The notes under the pieces are model-generated. The model did not search any database. It had not been told where the DNA came from and was given only the letters and a program-made list of their open reading frames with translations. Made by a program: the position numbers and the translations under genes. This document shows, piece by piece, positions 31,446-42,279 of a stretch of DNA of 64,000 nt (positions are counted from its first letter, which is position 1; each line of letters opens with the position of its first letter). The stretch comes from Epiperipatus broadwayi (Eukaryota; Onychophora; Udeonychophora; Euonychophora; Peripatidae): contig JAQFVV010012405.1 in the NCBI GenBank assembly GCA_028023455.1, forward strand, positions 6,657,334 through 6,721,333, read 5' to 3'.

Positions 31446-31654
31446 AAATAAATGGTAATAAAAAATCATCTACTTGAAAAATTAAATTTTAAAGAGGAAA
31501 TAAAAAACGATCATAAACAAAACTGAAGTTGACTAATTTTCCTGTAGCAGTGAAATAAATAAACAAATTCACTTCTTTTACATTAGCTAACTATAGAATG
31601 AATAGTAACCAAAAAAAGTAAGATTGAGAAATATGCATATGTGTTTTATTGTAC

Positions 31655-32120
31655 TTTTTATTCATCATCATCAACCATTATCAATCCACTGCAGGATGAA
31701 GGTCTCTCCAAGTTCAATCCATCTTCTCTGATCTTTAGCTTCTCTTCTCCACATCACCCCTGCACACTTTCTTATTTCATCCATCCATTTCACATGTGGT
31801 CTTTTTTTGGATCTTTTACAATCTTTTGGAATCCAGTTTAAGATTTCAATTGCCCATCAGTAGTACTATCATCTCTTCTAGCAATATGTCCAGCCCAACT
31901 CTACTTCAATCTTTTAATTTTTTCAATGAGGTCAGTAACACCTGTTTGTTCTCTTACCCATACATTGCATTTTCGATCTCTTCTTGTTACTCCCAACATG
32001 CATCTCTCCATACTTCTCTGAGTGGTCTGAAGTCTCTGTATCACTCTTCTATTAAGTGTCCAAGTCTCAGATCCATAAGTAAGAACTGGTTATCACAAAG
32101 TTTAATATTCATATTAATAT
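31655..32120 (-). pseudogene. RTE-type LINE 3' end (relic)
   Basis: Minus-strand RTE protein tail (RDRKCNVWVREQTGVTDL-type region, then the ILNWIPKDCKRSKKR-type block, then WxxLGET near the end), closing in an ATGATGATGA-like tract typical of RTE 3' ends. Stops and shifts present. Two plus-strand frames here are shadows. Confidence 0.8.
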
Positions 32121-32209
32121 TTTTTTAAAGAAAATGATGATACCTTTGCATGTGATTTTTTATAATAATGCCATTAGAGACATCATTCATATGTTTTTTA
32201 ATGAATCTT

Positions 32210-32580
32210 AAAAACAGTAGCAAATTCTCCATACAGTAGTGCCACCCAATGCTAAGCTTAGTAATCAGAGGATGCAAGAAGTTTTGGGCATAAAAATTCC
32301 TATCTAATGCCTATTCATCCAATATTCCCAGACTCACTTGTGGCTTTTATCAGTGAGGAGCCTTAGGTTTGAAAGCACTGCACCTAGATTTTAGAATCTA
32401 ATACAATTTGGATAAGTAGATACTACATAGATTTTATGCACAAACCTTACAACCATTGTTTACTAAGGTTTGCATTGGGTGGTGCTACTATATGTCCCAG
32501 TTTGCTACTGTTTTAACAGCTTGTGTAAGCATACAAAATGTTGATCATGTAATATTTTAGTGGTTTTCTACTGAATCCTC
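32210..32580. repeat. Family-B palindromic repeat with hammerhead-like motif
   Basis: Left arm AACAGTAGCAAATTCTCCAT...GCCACCCAATGC and right arm GCATTGGGTGGTGC...AGTTTGCTACTGTT are inverted. A degraded hammerhead-like core lies on the minus strand at about 32325-32359 (CTGATAA, with the GAAAC part lost). The same family occurs at 36318, 36765 and, as a fragment, 46425. Confidence 0.7.
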
Positions 32581-32883
32581 CATTACCATTATCACTTGTT
32601 AATTTATTTCCTAGAAAATTTCTCTTATAGACCCTTTACTATTGAGTATTCTCTATAATATTTTAATTGTTAACATTCTATTAGATAATTCAATAATTTT
32701 ATACGTGTTACATAATATACTTACTTGTCAAACTGATAGATAATAGAAATATATATTTATAAACGGTGTAAATAATTTTTTTTTTATAAGACTAAATTTA
32801 CATTGTAGTGTATTTTTTCTAATAAATATTTACCATTATTTATTGTAATTATAAATTTATTAAACGCACATTGATTACGTAAG

Positions 32884-33232
32884 TAATATTTACTGAGGCT
32901 ATAACCTCGAAAATATGCGTATAAAATGCGATAGCAGGGACCTCTACATGTGTTTTAACCACAAGCTTACGCTATGGAAGAAAAGAGGGGAACCCTTCTT
33001 TACTTCAACCTACTTTCTATTTAAATAGGTGAATCAGTGAAGTATTGAATGGCTTCATGCTCGCAGATCTAACCGCTTCGGCTTCACCTATTTAAATAGA
33101 AAGTAGGTTGAAGTAAAGAAGGGTTCCCCTCTTTTCTTCCATAGCATAAGCTTGTGGTTAAAACACCTGTAGAGGTCCCTGCTATCACATTTTATACGCA
33201 TATTGTCGAGGTTATAGCTTCAGTAAATATTA
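32884..33232. repeat. 150-bp near-perfect inverted repeat (hairpin)
   Basis: Arms 32884-33033 and 33083-33232 pair with only about half a dozen differences, around a 49-base loop. The arms are less AT-rich than the surroundings (for example AGAGGGGAACCCTTCTTTAC) and end in TAATATTTACTGA. No ORF. Terminal target duplications are not evident. Confidence 0.9.
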
Positions 33233-34579
33233 CATTATTTATTTTAACTAAATGAAAGACTTCATAAAACAATAGTATCGCATCTAACCGCTATGCATTA
33301 TGACCTAATCTGAGCCTGAGATAAGCATACTAGGAACTTTTTTTAAAGTTCTAATCGAAACCAACTCAGATATTTATCTAATATTGGTTGGAAAATAGGC
33401 ATCTAACTATTCTTAGATAAAGGATCAAACAAAGGTAAAAAGTACTCTAACTTCTTAGATATTTGATTAATGATTTCGCCTTCAAGATTTGTCTGAGAGT
33501 GTTATCTAGATGTTTGCTCTGCAATGGATCTTTTAAAGACAGTTTTACCTATTTTAATCACACAAACATGTGAATGCACATATATATTAAGAAACGGCGA
33601 ATATGTTTGTATGTATATGCGGTATATACATATAGTATTAAGAACTAGATTAAGTGTACTGAACTATTTTCCACTTTTAAAATTGGATCCCTTTATTTAG
33701 TAAAAACTAAAATTATGTAAAAATTACTCTAGAATGTTATGCATGATTTGACGACACGTGACATTTAATTTTTTTGGCGGCTCATTCAATCGTTAAGAAT
33801 AAATAGTAGTTATTTATAGAGAATAATCACATCATATTTGATTGCTTTAAAATTCTTATTTGAAGCAACCATTAAATTTACTTAATGGTATCCTTATTGA
33901 TCTGTTATCTGCCTTTTAAAAATGATTAGATCAATAAATATGCAACTAGAAATTTACAAATAAAATGGGTCACTTTTAAAATTTGAACATTTTAGTGCTA
34001 ATAAATCTACGTTTTGATGAGATTGTATATTTATCTTTACCTCATCTTTGACATCCTCTATAGGCCTAATTTAGATTTATTCCTATATTTATTTTTTACT
34101 TATTGAATTTTAATAAAGGACAATTTGTTTTATGAAAATATCATGTTTGATCAAATTGAAGTATCTAATACATTTTAAAAAAAAATCATCATCATTATAT
34201 GCCAAGAAAAAGTTGGGTCCTGACCATTGATCATACAATCTTTCAACCCTTTTTAACCATCAAATTAATTGCATACTTTTGATGTATTTTTATTATTTTA
34301 TTCACTGAAGTTAATATTTTCTGTACAATTCCTCTGTCCCCTCCTATCACAATTTTCTCAGTACATAATTGAAGTAATCAAAATTACCCCAAATTCATAA
34401 CTCTAATCAGACTAGTCAAAAAAATTAACTCTAAAACACAACCAATAATTTCACTGCTAAAAGCAAACTTCTCAAGTGTAAAGGACTACAAAATAACAAA
34501 GTATTTAAACTAAACATTACCCACAATTCCACTTACATCCATACACCCTTAATATTAAAATTTTTTTTAAATAAGTTAA
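33233..34579. other. AT-rich sequence with no recognised gene
   Basis: Nothing recognised. GCATCTAACCGCTATGC at about 33280 faintly echoes the loop of the preceding hairpin. Confidence 0.5.
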
Positions 34580-34797
34580 CTTCAGAATCATAAATTTTTA
34601 ATAATATTCTTTAATTCTTCTTTTTATTTTGCCTCATCAAAATTAATAGTGTGATCTATAAAAGTAGGGTTAGAAATAGACATCTTAGTTCTGCTTTATA
34701 TATTCATGAAAAAAATACAGGCCACACTATTAATTTTGATGAGGCTAAGGTTATCTTATTAAAGAATTATTATTATTAAAAATTTATGATTCTGAAG
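34580..34797. repeat. Inverted repeat, about 75-bp arms
   Basis: CTTCAGAATCATAAATTTTT (left, 34580) pairs with its complement ending at 34797. GCCTCATCAAAATTAATAGT pairs with ACTATTAATTTTGATGAGGC. Central loop about 69 bases. MITE-like. Confidence 0.8.
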
Positions 34798-35844
34798 GCC
34801 CATACTATTCATAGAATCATTTCATTAATACTAGTATATTAAGTTAGTACTTGAATTAAAACTAGTCTACTTTAAGATATCCGAAAGTGAGCATCTTAAA
34901 AGAAATTGTATATTACGAGTTATCTTATAGTTGAAGTATTATGTTAGCTGGTAATCAGATAATTTATTGATTTTATCATTTACAAAAACATTAATGCTGA
35001 AAGATTGACTAAGTGGGAAATTAAAGACTTATGTCTTTTTTTTAACGTAAATTTAAATTATTTCCCATCTTAGTTTAAAGTTTAATAAAGTGTGGTAATA
35101 GAGTGACAGTTTTTGGAGAACAAGTCTGTAAATCATATCCCAATGCCATTTCCAATGCTCAAAGTATCATTAATTGAAAGATTGCAATTAGGTTGAGCAT
35201 AATTGAATGGGATTTCTTTTAAAAAATTTCACTCAAGTGAAAGTTGGCCCAGGAACAATTCGCTATTAAATATATCACTCTGTAACTATGCTAAATTTAT
35301 CTGAACATATTGAACTTTCATTTTAGGAATAGGACAAAATTTTAAAAGTTTTTGTGGTGATCTACAAGGATAACAGAAATTATTTGTGTTTGAATTAAAT
35401 AAATTTTCACAAATCATCAATGACTTTACTAAATCAGTATTCAGCAAACTTTTATGTGTATCTACAAATAGCATGTAATGACAATAGGTGATATCATTGT
35501 TTAGCAATCGGTTTGTGAAATAGAGTTAGGGGAAACCTTGTATTGTTAATTATCCCCAAAATTGAAGATAGTTCCATAGCAATAAAAGAATATGAACACC
35601 TTTTATAATTTATTGGAATTTATTAACGTATGTAAGTTATGTTCTCAACTCTAAGGTAGCTTGAGGTTTGTAGGTAACAGAAAATAAACAAATGCTAACA
35701 CTTGATTATCATTAATAGTAACTTATTACAATATGGTATGTTTTCAACACAATTTATTTTGGTATTTTGATTTTATATTGTCATCTTAAACTTTACCAGT
35801 TTCTTTCAATCATTAAGATTCACCAATAACTGTTTTATTAAATA
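34798..35844. other. AT-rich sequence with no recognised gene
   Basis: A 73-codon minus frame (35286-35507) has no recognisable domain; I see no element boundaries. Confidence 0.5.
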
Positions 35845-35975
35845 AGAAATAATTGTAGAGTTTATTGTTTAGGAGTTTACAAAAAGTCCAGTGTGAGAAC
35901 TGGACTGTGATCCAGAGATCTTGAACTCCAGATTCTGTACTCTATCATCACACTAATTCATGTAGAACAGCTATT
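35845..35975 (-). repeat. Family-C tRNA-derived SINE
   Basis: Minus strand: head ATTAGTGTGATGATAGAGTA, B-box-like GAGTTCAAGATCTC, tail AAACTCCTAAACAATAAACTC matching the family-C tail. Confidence 0.55.
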
Positions 35976-36317
35976 ATATTCAATGAATAAATTGACTTCT
36001 TTGGCAAACAATTATTTTTGTCTGAATAAAAATCAGGTAGAAAGAAAACAATAGTAAAAATCTGAAGCCATTGAAAATACTTTGGTCTAGCATTTGTTCT
36101 TTATTAAATAATGTGAATCTATATAAATATAGAATTGACAATCTCATATCTTCTCATTAGTATTAGAAAATATACATTGAAAACAATTGGCAAAGAATTA
36201 TGATTAGTGAACTCAGTATCATTACTTCTTCTTCAAGAATGATAAAGACCATATTTGTAAGTTAGAAAATGATTGTAAATTCATACTTGGCTTTTGAAAT
36301 CAACATATTGATCATTC

Positions 36318-36730
36318 TTTAGCCAATCCAGATTAATAACAGTAGAAAATCTCCTTAAAATAATACCACCTAGTGTAAGCCTTAGTAATCAATAGATGCA
36401 AGAAGGTTTGTGCATAAAATCCATGTCATGTCTACTCATCCAATACCCCCAGACTAGTTTCTAACTTTGGCTTTATCAGTGAGGAGTTTTGGATCTGAGA
36501 ACACTGCATTTAGATCTTAGGATAATGCACCCATCCAGCAGTCATCTTTTACCAAAACTAGGAGCTGAAGATGAAAACACCATAAGGTTTTTAGTCCAAG
36601 CTCATTCACTTGTATAGTCATAGATCTAAATCCAGTTCAGGATTTACCCATTTTAATGTCTTTGGTTTTTCAAAAGTCATAGTAACCATTATCCCATAGG
36701 CAGGATTGGTATTAAACTAATAAAACATCA
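36318..36730. repeat. Family-B repeat, degraded copy with hammerhead-like motif
   Basis: Left half retains ATACCACCTAGTGTAAGCC and CAATAGATGCAAGAAGG. A hammerhead-like motif is at 36447-36484 on the minus strand (core CTGATAA, GAAAC, palindromic ACTAGT, stem-I partners CCTCA and TGGGG). The right half is diverged. Confidence 0.6.
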
Positions 36731-36764
36731 CACAACTACAATTTTCTATGCTTACATAAGCTTT

Positions 36765-37150
36765 TAATAACATTAGTAAACTCACCATACAGTAGTGCCA
36801 CCCAGTGCAAGCCCTTAGTAATCAATGGATCTTAGACTCCTAGCTTTATAGTTAACTAAATACCTAAAAGGTAACTGTTTCTGGAGGTTTGCATTAGATG
36901 CTAAGATCTAGGTGCAGTGTTCTCAGATCCAAAGCTTCTCACTGATGACTGCCACAAACTGGAAACTAGTCTGGGAATATTGGATGAGTAGGCACTAGAT
37001 AGAGATTTTATGCACAAACCTTCTTGCATACATTGATTACTAGAGGCTTGCACTGGGTGGCACTGTTGTATGGAGAGTTTGCTACTGTTACTAATAGCTT
37101 GTGTGAACCTAGGAAATGGTGATCATGTGATGTTTTGTTGGGTTAATACC
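36765..37150. repeat. Family-B palindromic repeat, best copy
   Basis: Outer arms CCATACAGTAGTGCCACCC (left) and GGGTGGCACTGTTGTATGG (right) are inverted. Inner segments repeat the ATCTAGGTGCAGTGTTCTC block. The hammerhead-like motif lies at 36937-36976 on the plus strand. Confidence 0.75.
36937..36976 (+). ncRNA. Hammerhead-ribozyme-like motif (family B)
   Basis: Order on the plus strand: TCTCA (stem I), CTGATGA (36942-36948), a 13-base stem-II region, GAAA (36962), palindromic ACTAGT (stem III plus start of the cleavage triplet), GTC (36969-36971), TGGGA (stem I partner). Compared with 48096-48133, the outer stem-I pair changes from C-G to U-A and the inner stem-III pair from C-G to U-A, so pairing is kept. 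Stem II is weakly paired, so activity is doubtful. Confidence 0.45.
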
Positions 37151-37364
37151 AATCCAGATTAAAGTGGAACTTTTATTCTTCAGCTTAAAAAAGTTAGATG
37201 TCCACTACTATCTAATATTGAATGACTGGTTAGATTTGATGTTCATCAACTACTTAGCATAGTGACCTAAAATATTTATAAGGTTCATTTGCTAATGAAA
37301 CTCATCAGCCTATTACACACAAACGTAACCATGCCAACAGTATAATAAAATTAAAACAAAAAAC

Positions 37365-37497
37365 TAATAACTGAATGACTTTATAGCTTGAAAATTCATA
37401 TGAAGTTCAAGGACTAGAAGGGTCAGACCAGAATTGATCCAAGGACCTTATACTCTACCTTCTAACACTCTATTGCTATACTAAATCATGCAAGGCA
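37365..37497 (-). repeat. Family-C tRNA-derived SINE
   Basis: Minus strand: A-box-like TTTAGTATAGCAATAGAGTG, B-box-like GGATCAATTCTGG, tail CATATGAATTTTCAAGC. The compound microsatellite begins immediately beyond its head. Confidence 0.6.
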
Positions 37498-37652
37498 AAA
37501 TAATAATAATAATAATAATAATAGTAGTAATAATAATAATAATAATAACAGTAGTAGTAGTAGTGGTGGTGGTGGTGGTTGGTGGTGGTGGTGGTAGTAG
37601 CAGTAGCAGCAGCAACAGCAGCAGCAGTAGTAGTAGTAAAAGAAGAAGAATA
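37498..37652. repeat. Compound trinucleotide microsatellite
   Basis: Successive AAT, AGT, GGT and AGC/AGT tracts ending in AAG repeats. It produces overlapping low-complexity frames on both strands that are not genes. Confidence 0.95.
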
Positions 37653-37699
37653 GAAATGAGACTTGAAATGACTATACCAAACTGATCTATGAACCAGAA

Positions 37700-40170
37700 A
37701 TACATCCTCATATAAACACACTGATCTATTATTCAATTTATTTGGTATTTTGTGATGCTGTCTTTAAACATCTTCTGCAGGAAACTGTTCTTTCTGAAAT
37801 ATTTCAACACCATATCAAATTGTAACTCTCCAATGTATTCTATTCTTTGCTTTTTCTTCCCACTGAAAGTTTTCAACAATGCACTAAATAATGTCATTGA
37901 GATCCTCTTTGTTTATTAGAATTTATTGATAATCATTATTCGAGAAATGATGAAACACTAATATTTTTCAAGCATAAGAACATTGGTGATAATTAAATTA
38001 TTCATTGCTTCACCCAAGAATTCGCCAATATTTTATGCAATTGATATTAGTTTGATCAATGATGTCAAAGATGCTTATCTTAGTGTAATTTTTGAAGAAA
38101 GTTCAGATTGTTCATTAGTATTGCAATTCTTACTTGAACTGCACTTGGAATGATTACAGAAATGCCCAATTTTTTTTAAAACTCAATCGCAACTCTTTTG
38201 TCTTTTTAATTTAACCAAATAAGATCTAAGTAATAAACCAACTAGTAATTGCATACTATATAGAAATAAATTATAGCATTGTGTAAACATGTTTATTAAT
38301 TTATAAATTTTAGCCAAACAGTATTAACTTTTTCATTTTAGATCCATAACTATTAAGAGGTATTTTTACTAGTCACATTAATAATATAGTTAAGATTAAA
38401 TATGCTTGGAGTTTTTTTGATGGCAGTAAATTCTTTAATAATATTTACAATAGTATTAAACATCAAAAAGATATATCAGTTCAGATAAAGCCTAAGTTTT
38501 CTGAAACTTTCATTTAAACTATAGTTTTATATTTGTATCTTATTTGGAATACTTTTTCAAAAGGTAACAATTGGAATCAAGTATCTCTAACATTTTAATT
38601 GCATTTGAAAAGAATATAATAGCCAATGAATCAGTTGAGAATATTTTCCAATTATAGTTTGTAAATATTGAAAATATATTAGCCAGTTCATCATAACTTT
38701 TGAAAGATGTGGTTCCATTTTTGACACCACAATCTAGGAATTCCTATGTGAAAAGACATCAGTACTTAAGATTTAAACCCTAAAATGCTTTCATTATACA
38801 CAAATATTTTCACAGCTGATTTCTACCTTTGTTTGTTTTTGGTGGAAGCATTAGGATAGAAAAGCCAAATTATACACAAACAGAAAATTAAGATTTTGGT
38901 TCATTTTTTTTCTTTTATTGGTCTTTCTTTTAGAGTTTTTTAAAAACATTTGTAAATTTCTTGTGAGGAAATCATTGACCTCCCTGGTTCCACTGGTTAA
39001 ATTAGTTATACCTAAAATGACAGAACCTATCTTCTCTATTTAATTCTCTGCTCTCAAATCTTTGTTTTACTTTCTGAAGTCAAGAAATATAATTAGAAAT
39101 CTTTTGCTTTCTTACATGTAGACAAATGTTCAGGGTATCCAGATAATTAGAAGGGATAATTTTATGTTTATTTTTATGGTGAAATATTTCAGAATTCTCA
39201 AGTAACGTATCTTCTATAATAACAACTACTATAAACGTATAGGAATGCAGCCACACTCAAACAAAGATATTTAATACATTACATCTTAGTTATGAGTAAG
39301 AATACAATGGGAAGTTCATGTTATGTGAATAGACTGTTGTTAGGTCATAAATTAGTTTGCTCTAGATTAAAATGTTAGTTTCAGTAAAAAATAGATCTTA
39401 TTTTATTCTTATTTGTAGGAAACTTGTTTGCCTTTTAGAAATATTTATTATATGTATTACATTTTAATAGCTATAAAACACCAAAATTGTTAATTTGAAG
39501 CATGGAATTCTTCTAAAGAATGCATTATAAATACAAGTAAATTTATTCAATTCATTAAAAAGGAGACTCATGTATAGTTTTCTGACAATAATCTTATTAT
39601 TAATAATTTAATTAAAAGGAAATGTGACATTTTATGCTTGCTAGAGTAATAAAAGTGAAAATTCATAATAAAGTTAAAGATCTGTAGACAGAAATTCAAT
39701 GATTGACAAGAAGGTTTAAAATCGATTTGTGGATTAAAACTACAAAGAAGATATATATCATTCCCTGTCTGTCTTCATTCTAGATCTTATTTTTGTACAG
39801 GGAAAGCAACATATGGATCTGAGAAATAGTATCATAATCCTATTAAATCAGCTATGCCATTTTGTATGATGACAACAATATTTTGAACAGATAGAAAAAG
39901 TCTTTTTATCATCTTTTGAATAATGACATAAGAATTAAAATGATTACTTTTAATAGTGTATCCATTTTCAGCTTAGTGATGCTAAAACAGGTGTTAGTAA
40001 TCTTAGAAAGGTTGCAGATCACTGAAATTTTTTAGGAATATTTGGAAAATATAAAGTTGTACCATCTGATCCACATTTTAAAAATAAGTAAGCAAGATTG
40101 CAGCAATTTTTAGGGAATATTATTATTATTCACTACATAAAGGGTACTTTTAAGGATTTTACTTAAAATG
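37700..40170. other. AT-rich sequence with no recognised gene
   Basis: No long frames, no domain and no clear repeat found by eye. Confidence 0.5.
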
Positions 40171-40174
40171 TCCT

Positions 40175-40562
40175 GTACATGAGAGGTAAGATTGACCTTA
40201 GGTCAACATGGGTATGATAAGAATCTTGGCCTCAGGGTGGCCTTTGAGCATTCCATCATCAGATTTTCAATTGGATGGGTGGTTGAAGAATTGGAGTGTG
40301 GAGTAGATTGAAGCCTGTCCATTAAAGTATGAGGTTTGGCTATCTTAATATATATCTGAGCACTTATAGCATATATGTGTGGAGATGGTAATCTGGACCA
40401 ACTGATGATTGCTGGTTTAGCATGAAATATGTATATTGGTGATTATTTATCTTTTCAACATGTATGTGTTCAAGTGTATCAGTGTTATGAGATAAGGTGG
40501 AGAGTGGTGGATCATGTGAAAGTAAGTGCTCATATACCATATATATTACATATATAGACACA
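40175..40562 (+). repeat. Family-A dispersed repeat, near full-length single copy
   Basis: Runs from AGGTAAGATTGACCTTAGG through TTTGAGCATTCCATCATCAG, GAAGCCTGTCCATTAAAG, CTGGACCAACTGATGATTGC and TTTAGCATGAAATATG to ATCATGTGAAAGTAAGTGC. It is a good reference copy for the family because it is not palindromic. Confidence 0.75.
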
Positions 40563-40754
40563 GATATATAATAAGTCTGTGTGTTTCAGTTATTAATATG
40601 TTTTTAGAGATTCAAAACACCCTGTAGATATGCTTTTATTGCTAGCCAATTGCAAGAAAAGGAGTAATTTATATTTTGCTTTTAGTGATTTTGTCAATTT
40701 GACTCAGTTAATCAAACAAGTCTATGGTTTTGTTTCAAGTTAGTTAGTTGTTCA

Positions 40755-41335
40755 CAAAATTTGTTTGTATATACAGCTTGTACATGATGGAATAAGAGAA
40801 AATATTATTACTACAAGTGTGAAACATGAAACATTTGAAATGAAAATTAGTCAAGGATATGTATTTGCTTCAACATTGTTTTAAATTTTTATGATAGTGG
40901 TTTTTGGAACTTTTTGTAGATGGCTTAATGAAACAGGAATCAAGATGTGATTCAGATTTGATCATGTAATGTTTAATTTGAAATTGATTAAAAGTGATAA
41001 CAAAAAATTTATTTTCTTGGATTTTAGATATGATTGGGCTATGTTTGGTAGTTCAGAAGATAATATATAGAATATACTAAATGTTTTGAACATTACCCAT
41101 AAAGATTTTGGTTTACTAATCAATATTATAAAAAACTCATATTTTTTTATTAAAAGTGACAGAAATAAAAATTGTCACCCATGTTTAACTTGGATGACTC
41201 TCAACTTGAGAATATAAATCCAATTTAAATACATTAAGTAAAAAGATGGGTTTAAATACTGACATCAAACACCAAGTCCAATAACTACAACAACTAAAGC
41301 TGAGTATTTATGGATTAGACATGCTGTGAAATATA
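40755..41335 (+). pseudogene. LINE reverse-transcriptase relic
   Basis: Plus-strand pieces in reverse-transcriptase order: LVHDGIRENIITTSV, ISQGYVFASTLF (from the conserved QGC..P.LF block), FRFDHVMFNLKLIKSD, then RYDWAMFGSSEDNI at the position of the catalytic YADD, NILNVLNITHKDFGLLIN and DRNKNCHPCLTW. The catalytic Asp pair is lost and stops interrupt it. It differs from the CR1-like LINE elsewhere in the window. Family not assigned. Confidence 0.7.
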
Positions 41336-41489
41336 ATACGTATTAGTCTGGTAATAACTTTCAAACCTCTCATAAAATAATGCATGTGCAGAATCTTCTG
41401 ACAAATTTGATCACTCAATTTTTGAACACAAAATGGTAACCCATAAATAAATTTAATGGGGAATAAAACAACAATTAAACTTTTGTCAA

Positions 41490-42180
41490 TATAAATTTAT
41501 TCAAATAAAATAAAAGTACAATCACTGGAGTTGATTGAAATTTTTGATGTCATCCAAAATACAAAGGAAAGCATTCCCTTCGTTATGCAGTATCCACCAC
41601 ATAAATTTGACCAAATATTAATGGAGGTGTTGTTCCTCAGTCTTTCTATATTCTGGATATGGACACCAGTTTCTGGATTCATGAAGTTGTGTGATTTACA
41701 AAAAAAATGTTTATATTCAGCAGCTTGCAGTTCATCACTTTGTATGCTTTTGAGAAATTAAAATAAATTGTTGAGCTCTCTTCTACATTTTGTTTGATCA
41801 CTTTCATCAAAGTTGAGGCTGTTCTGTCCATAATTCTGATGATGATATCGTTATTGGTTTCCTCCAGAAGCCTCCAAACATCCATTGCTTTGGAAATATT
41901 AGTCCAGGTTGATTTTTTTTGTTTACTGAAAAAGCTCTCGTCTATTTGACCATTTTGTTAGAAGTTTCAATTTTATGTTTTTTTTGAAGTAACATCATAA
42001 AGGCACAAATATTCTAGTCTATTATGGTGATATCACACATATCCAGCTGCATCTTTCTCCATTCATTGGATTTAATTATTGGAACTAGCTATAAATAAGG
42101 CAGAGTATCTTGACAAACATAATTCCAGAAATCTCGAACCACATTCTCTCCTGAATGCTTACTTTACTATGACAACCTTC
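41490..42180 (-). pseudogene. Merlin / ISXO2-like (IS1595-type) transposase relic
   Basis: Minus-strand pieces match the DDE transposase of Merlin elements, relatives of bacterial IS1595/ISXO2. From about 41950 downward: QIDESFFSK (first catalytic Asp), MDVWRLLEETNNDIIIRIMD, RTASTLMKVIKQNVEESSTI, YFNFSKAYK where the second catalytic Asp is expected (Asn here), VNHTTS, then across a stop and frame change MNPETGVHIQNIERL (third acidic residue, Glu). Frames 41679-41885 and 41497-41682 carry most of it; a weak N-terminal part extends to about 42170. Terminal inverted repeats were not found. An overlapping plus-strand frame (41531-41761) is its shadow. Confidence 0.8.
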
Positions 42181-42279
42181 AATGTATCAATGCCATTGCT
42201 TATCTATGAAAACAACATTTTGAGCAACAGTTTTCTTTCTTCTGATTGAAACATTATGTAATATTGAGTTTAAAAATTA

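Noticed and set aside
37476-37736. Poly-His, poly-Tyr, poly-Ile and poly-Ser frames
   Set aside because: Artefacts of the trinucleotide microsatellite in several frames on both strands.
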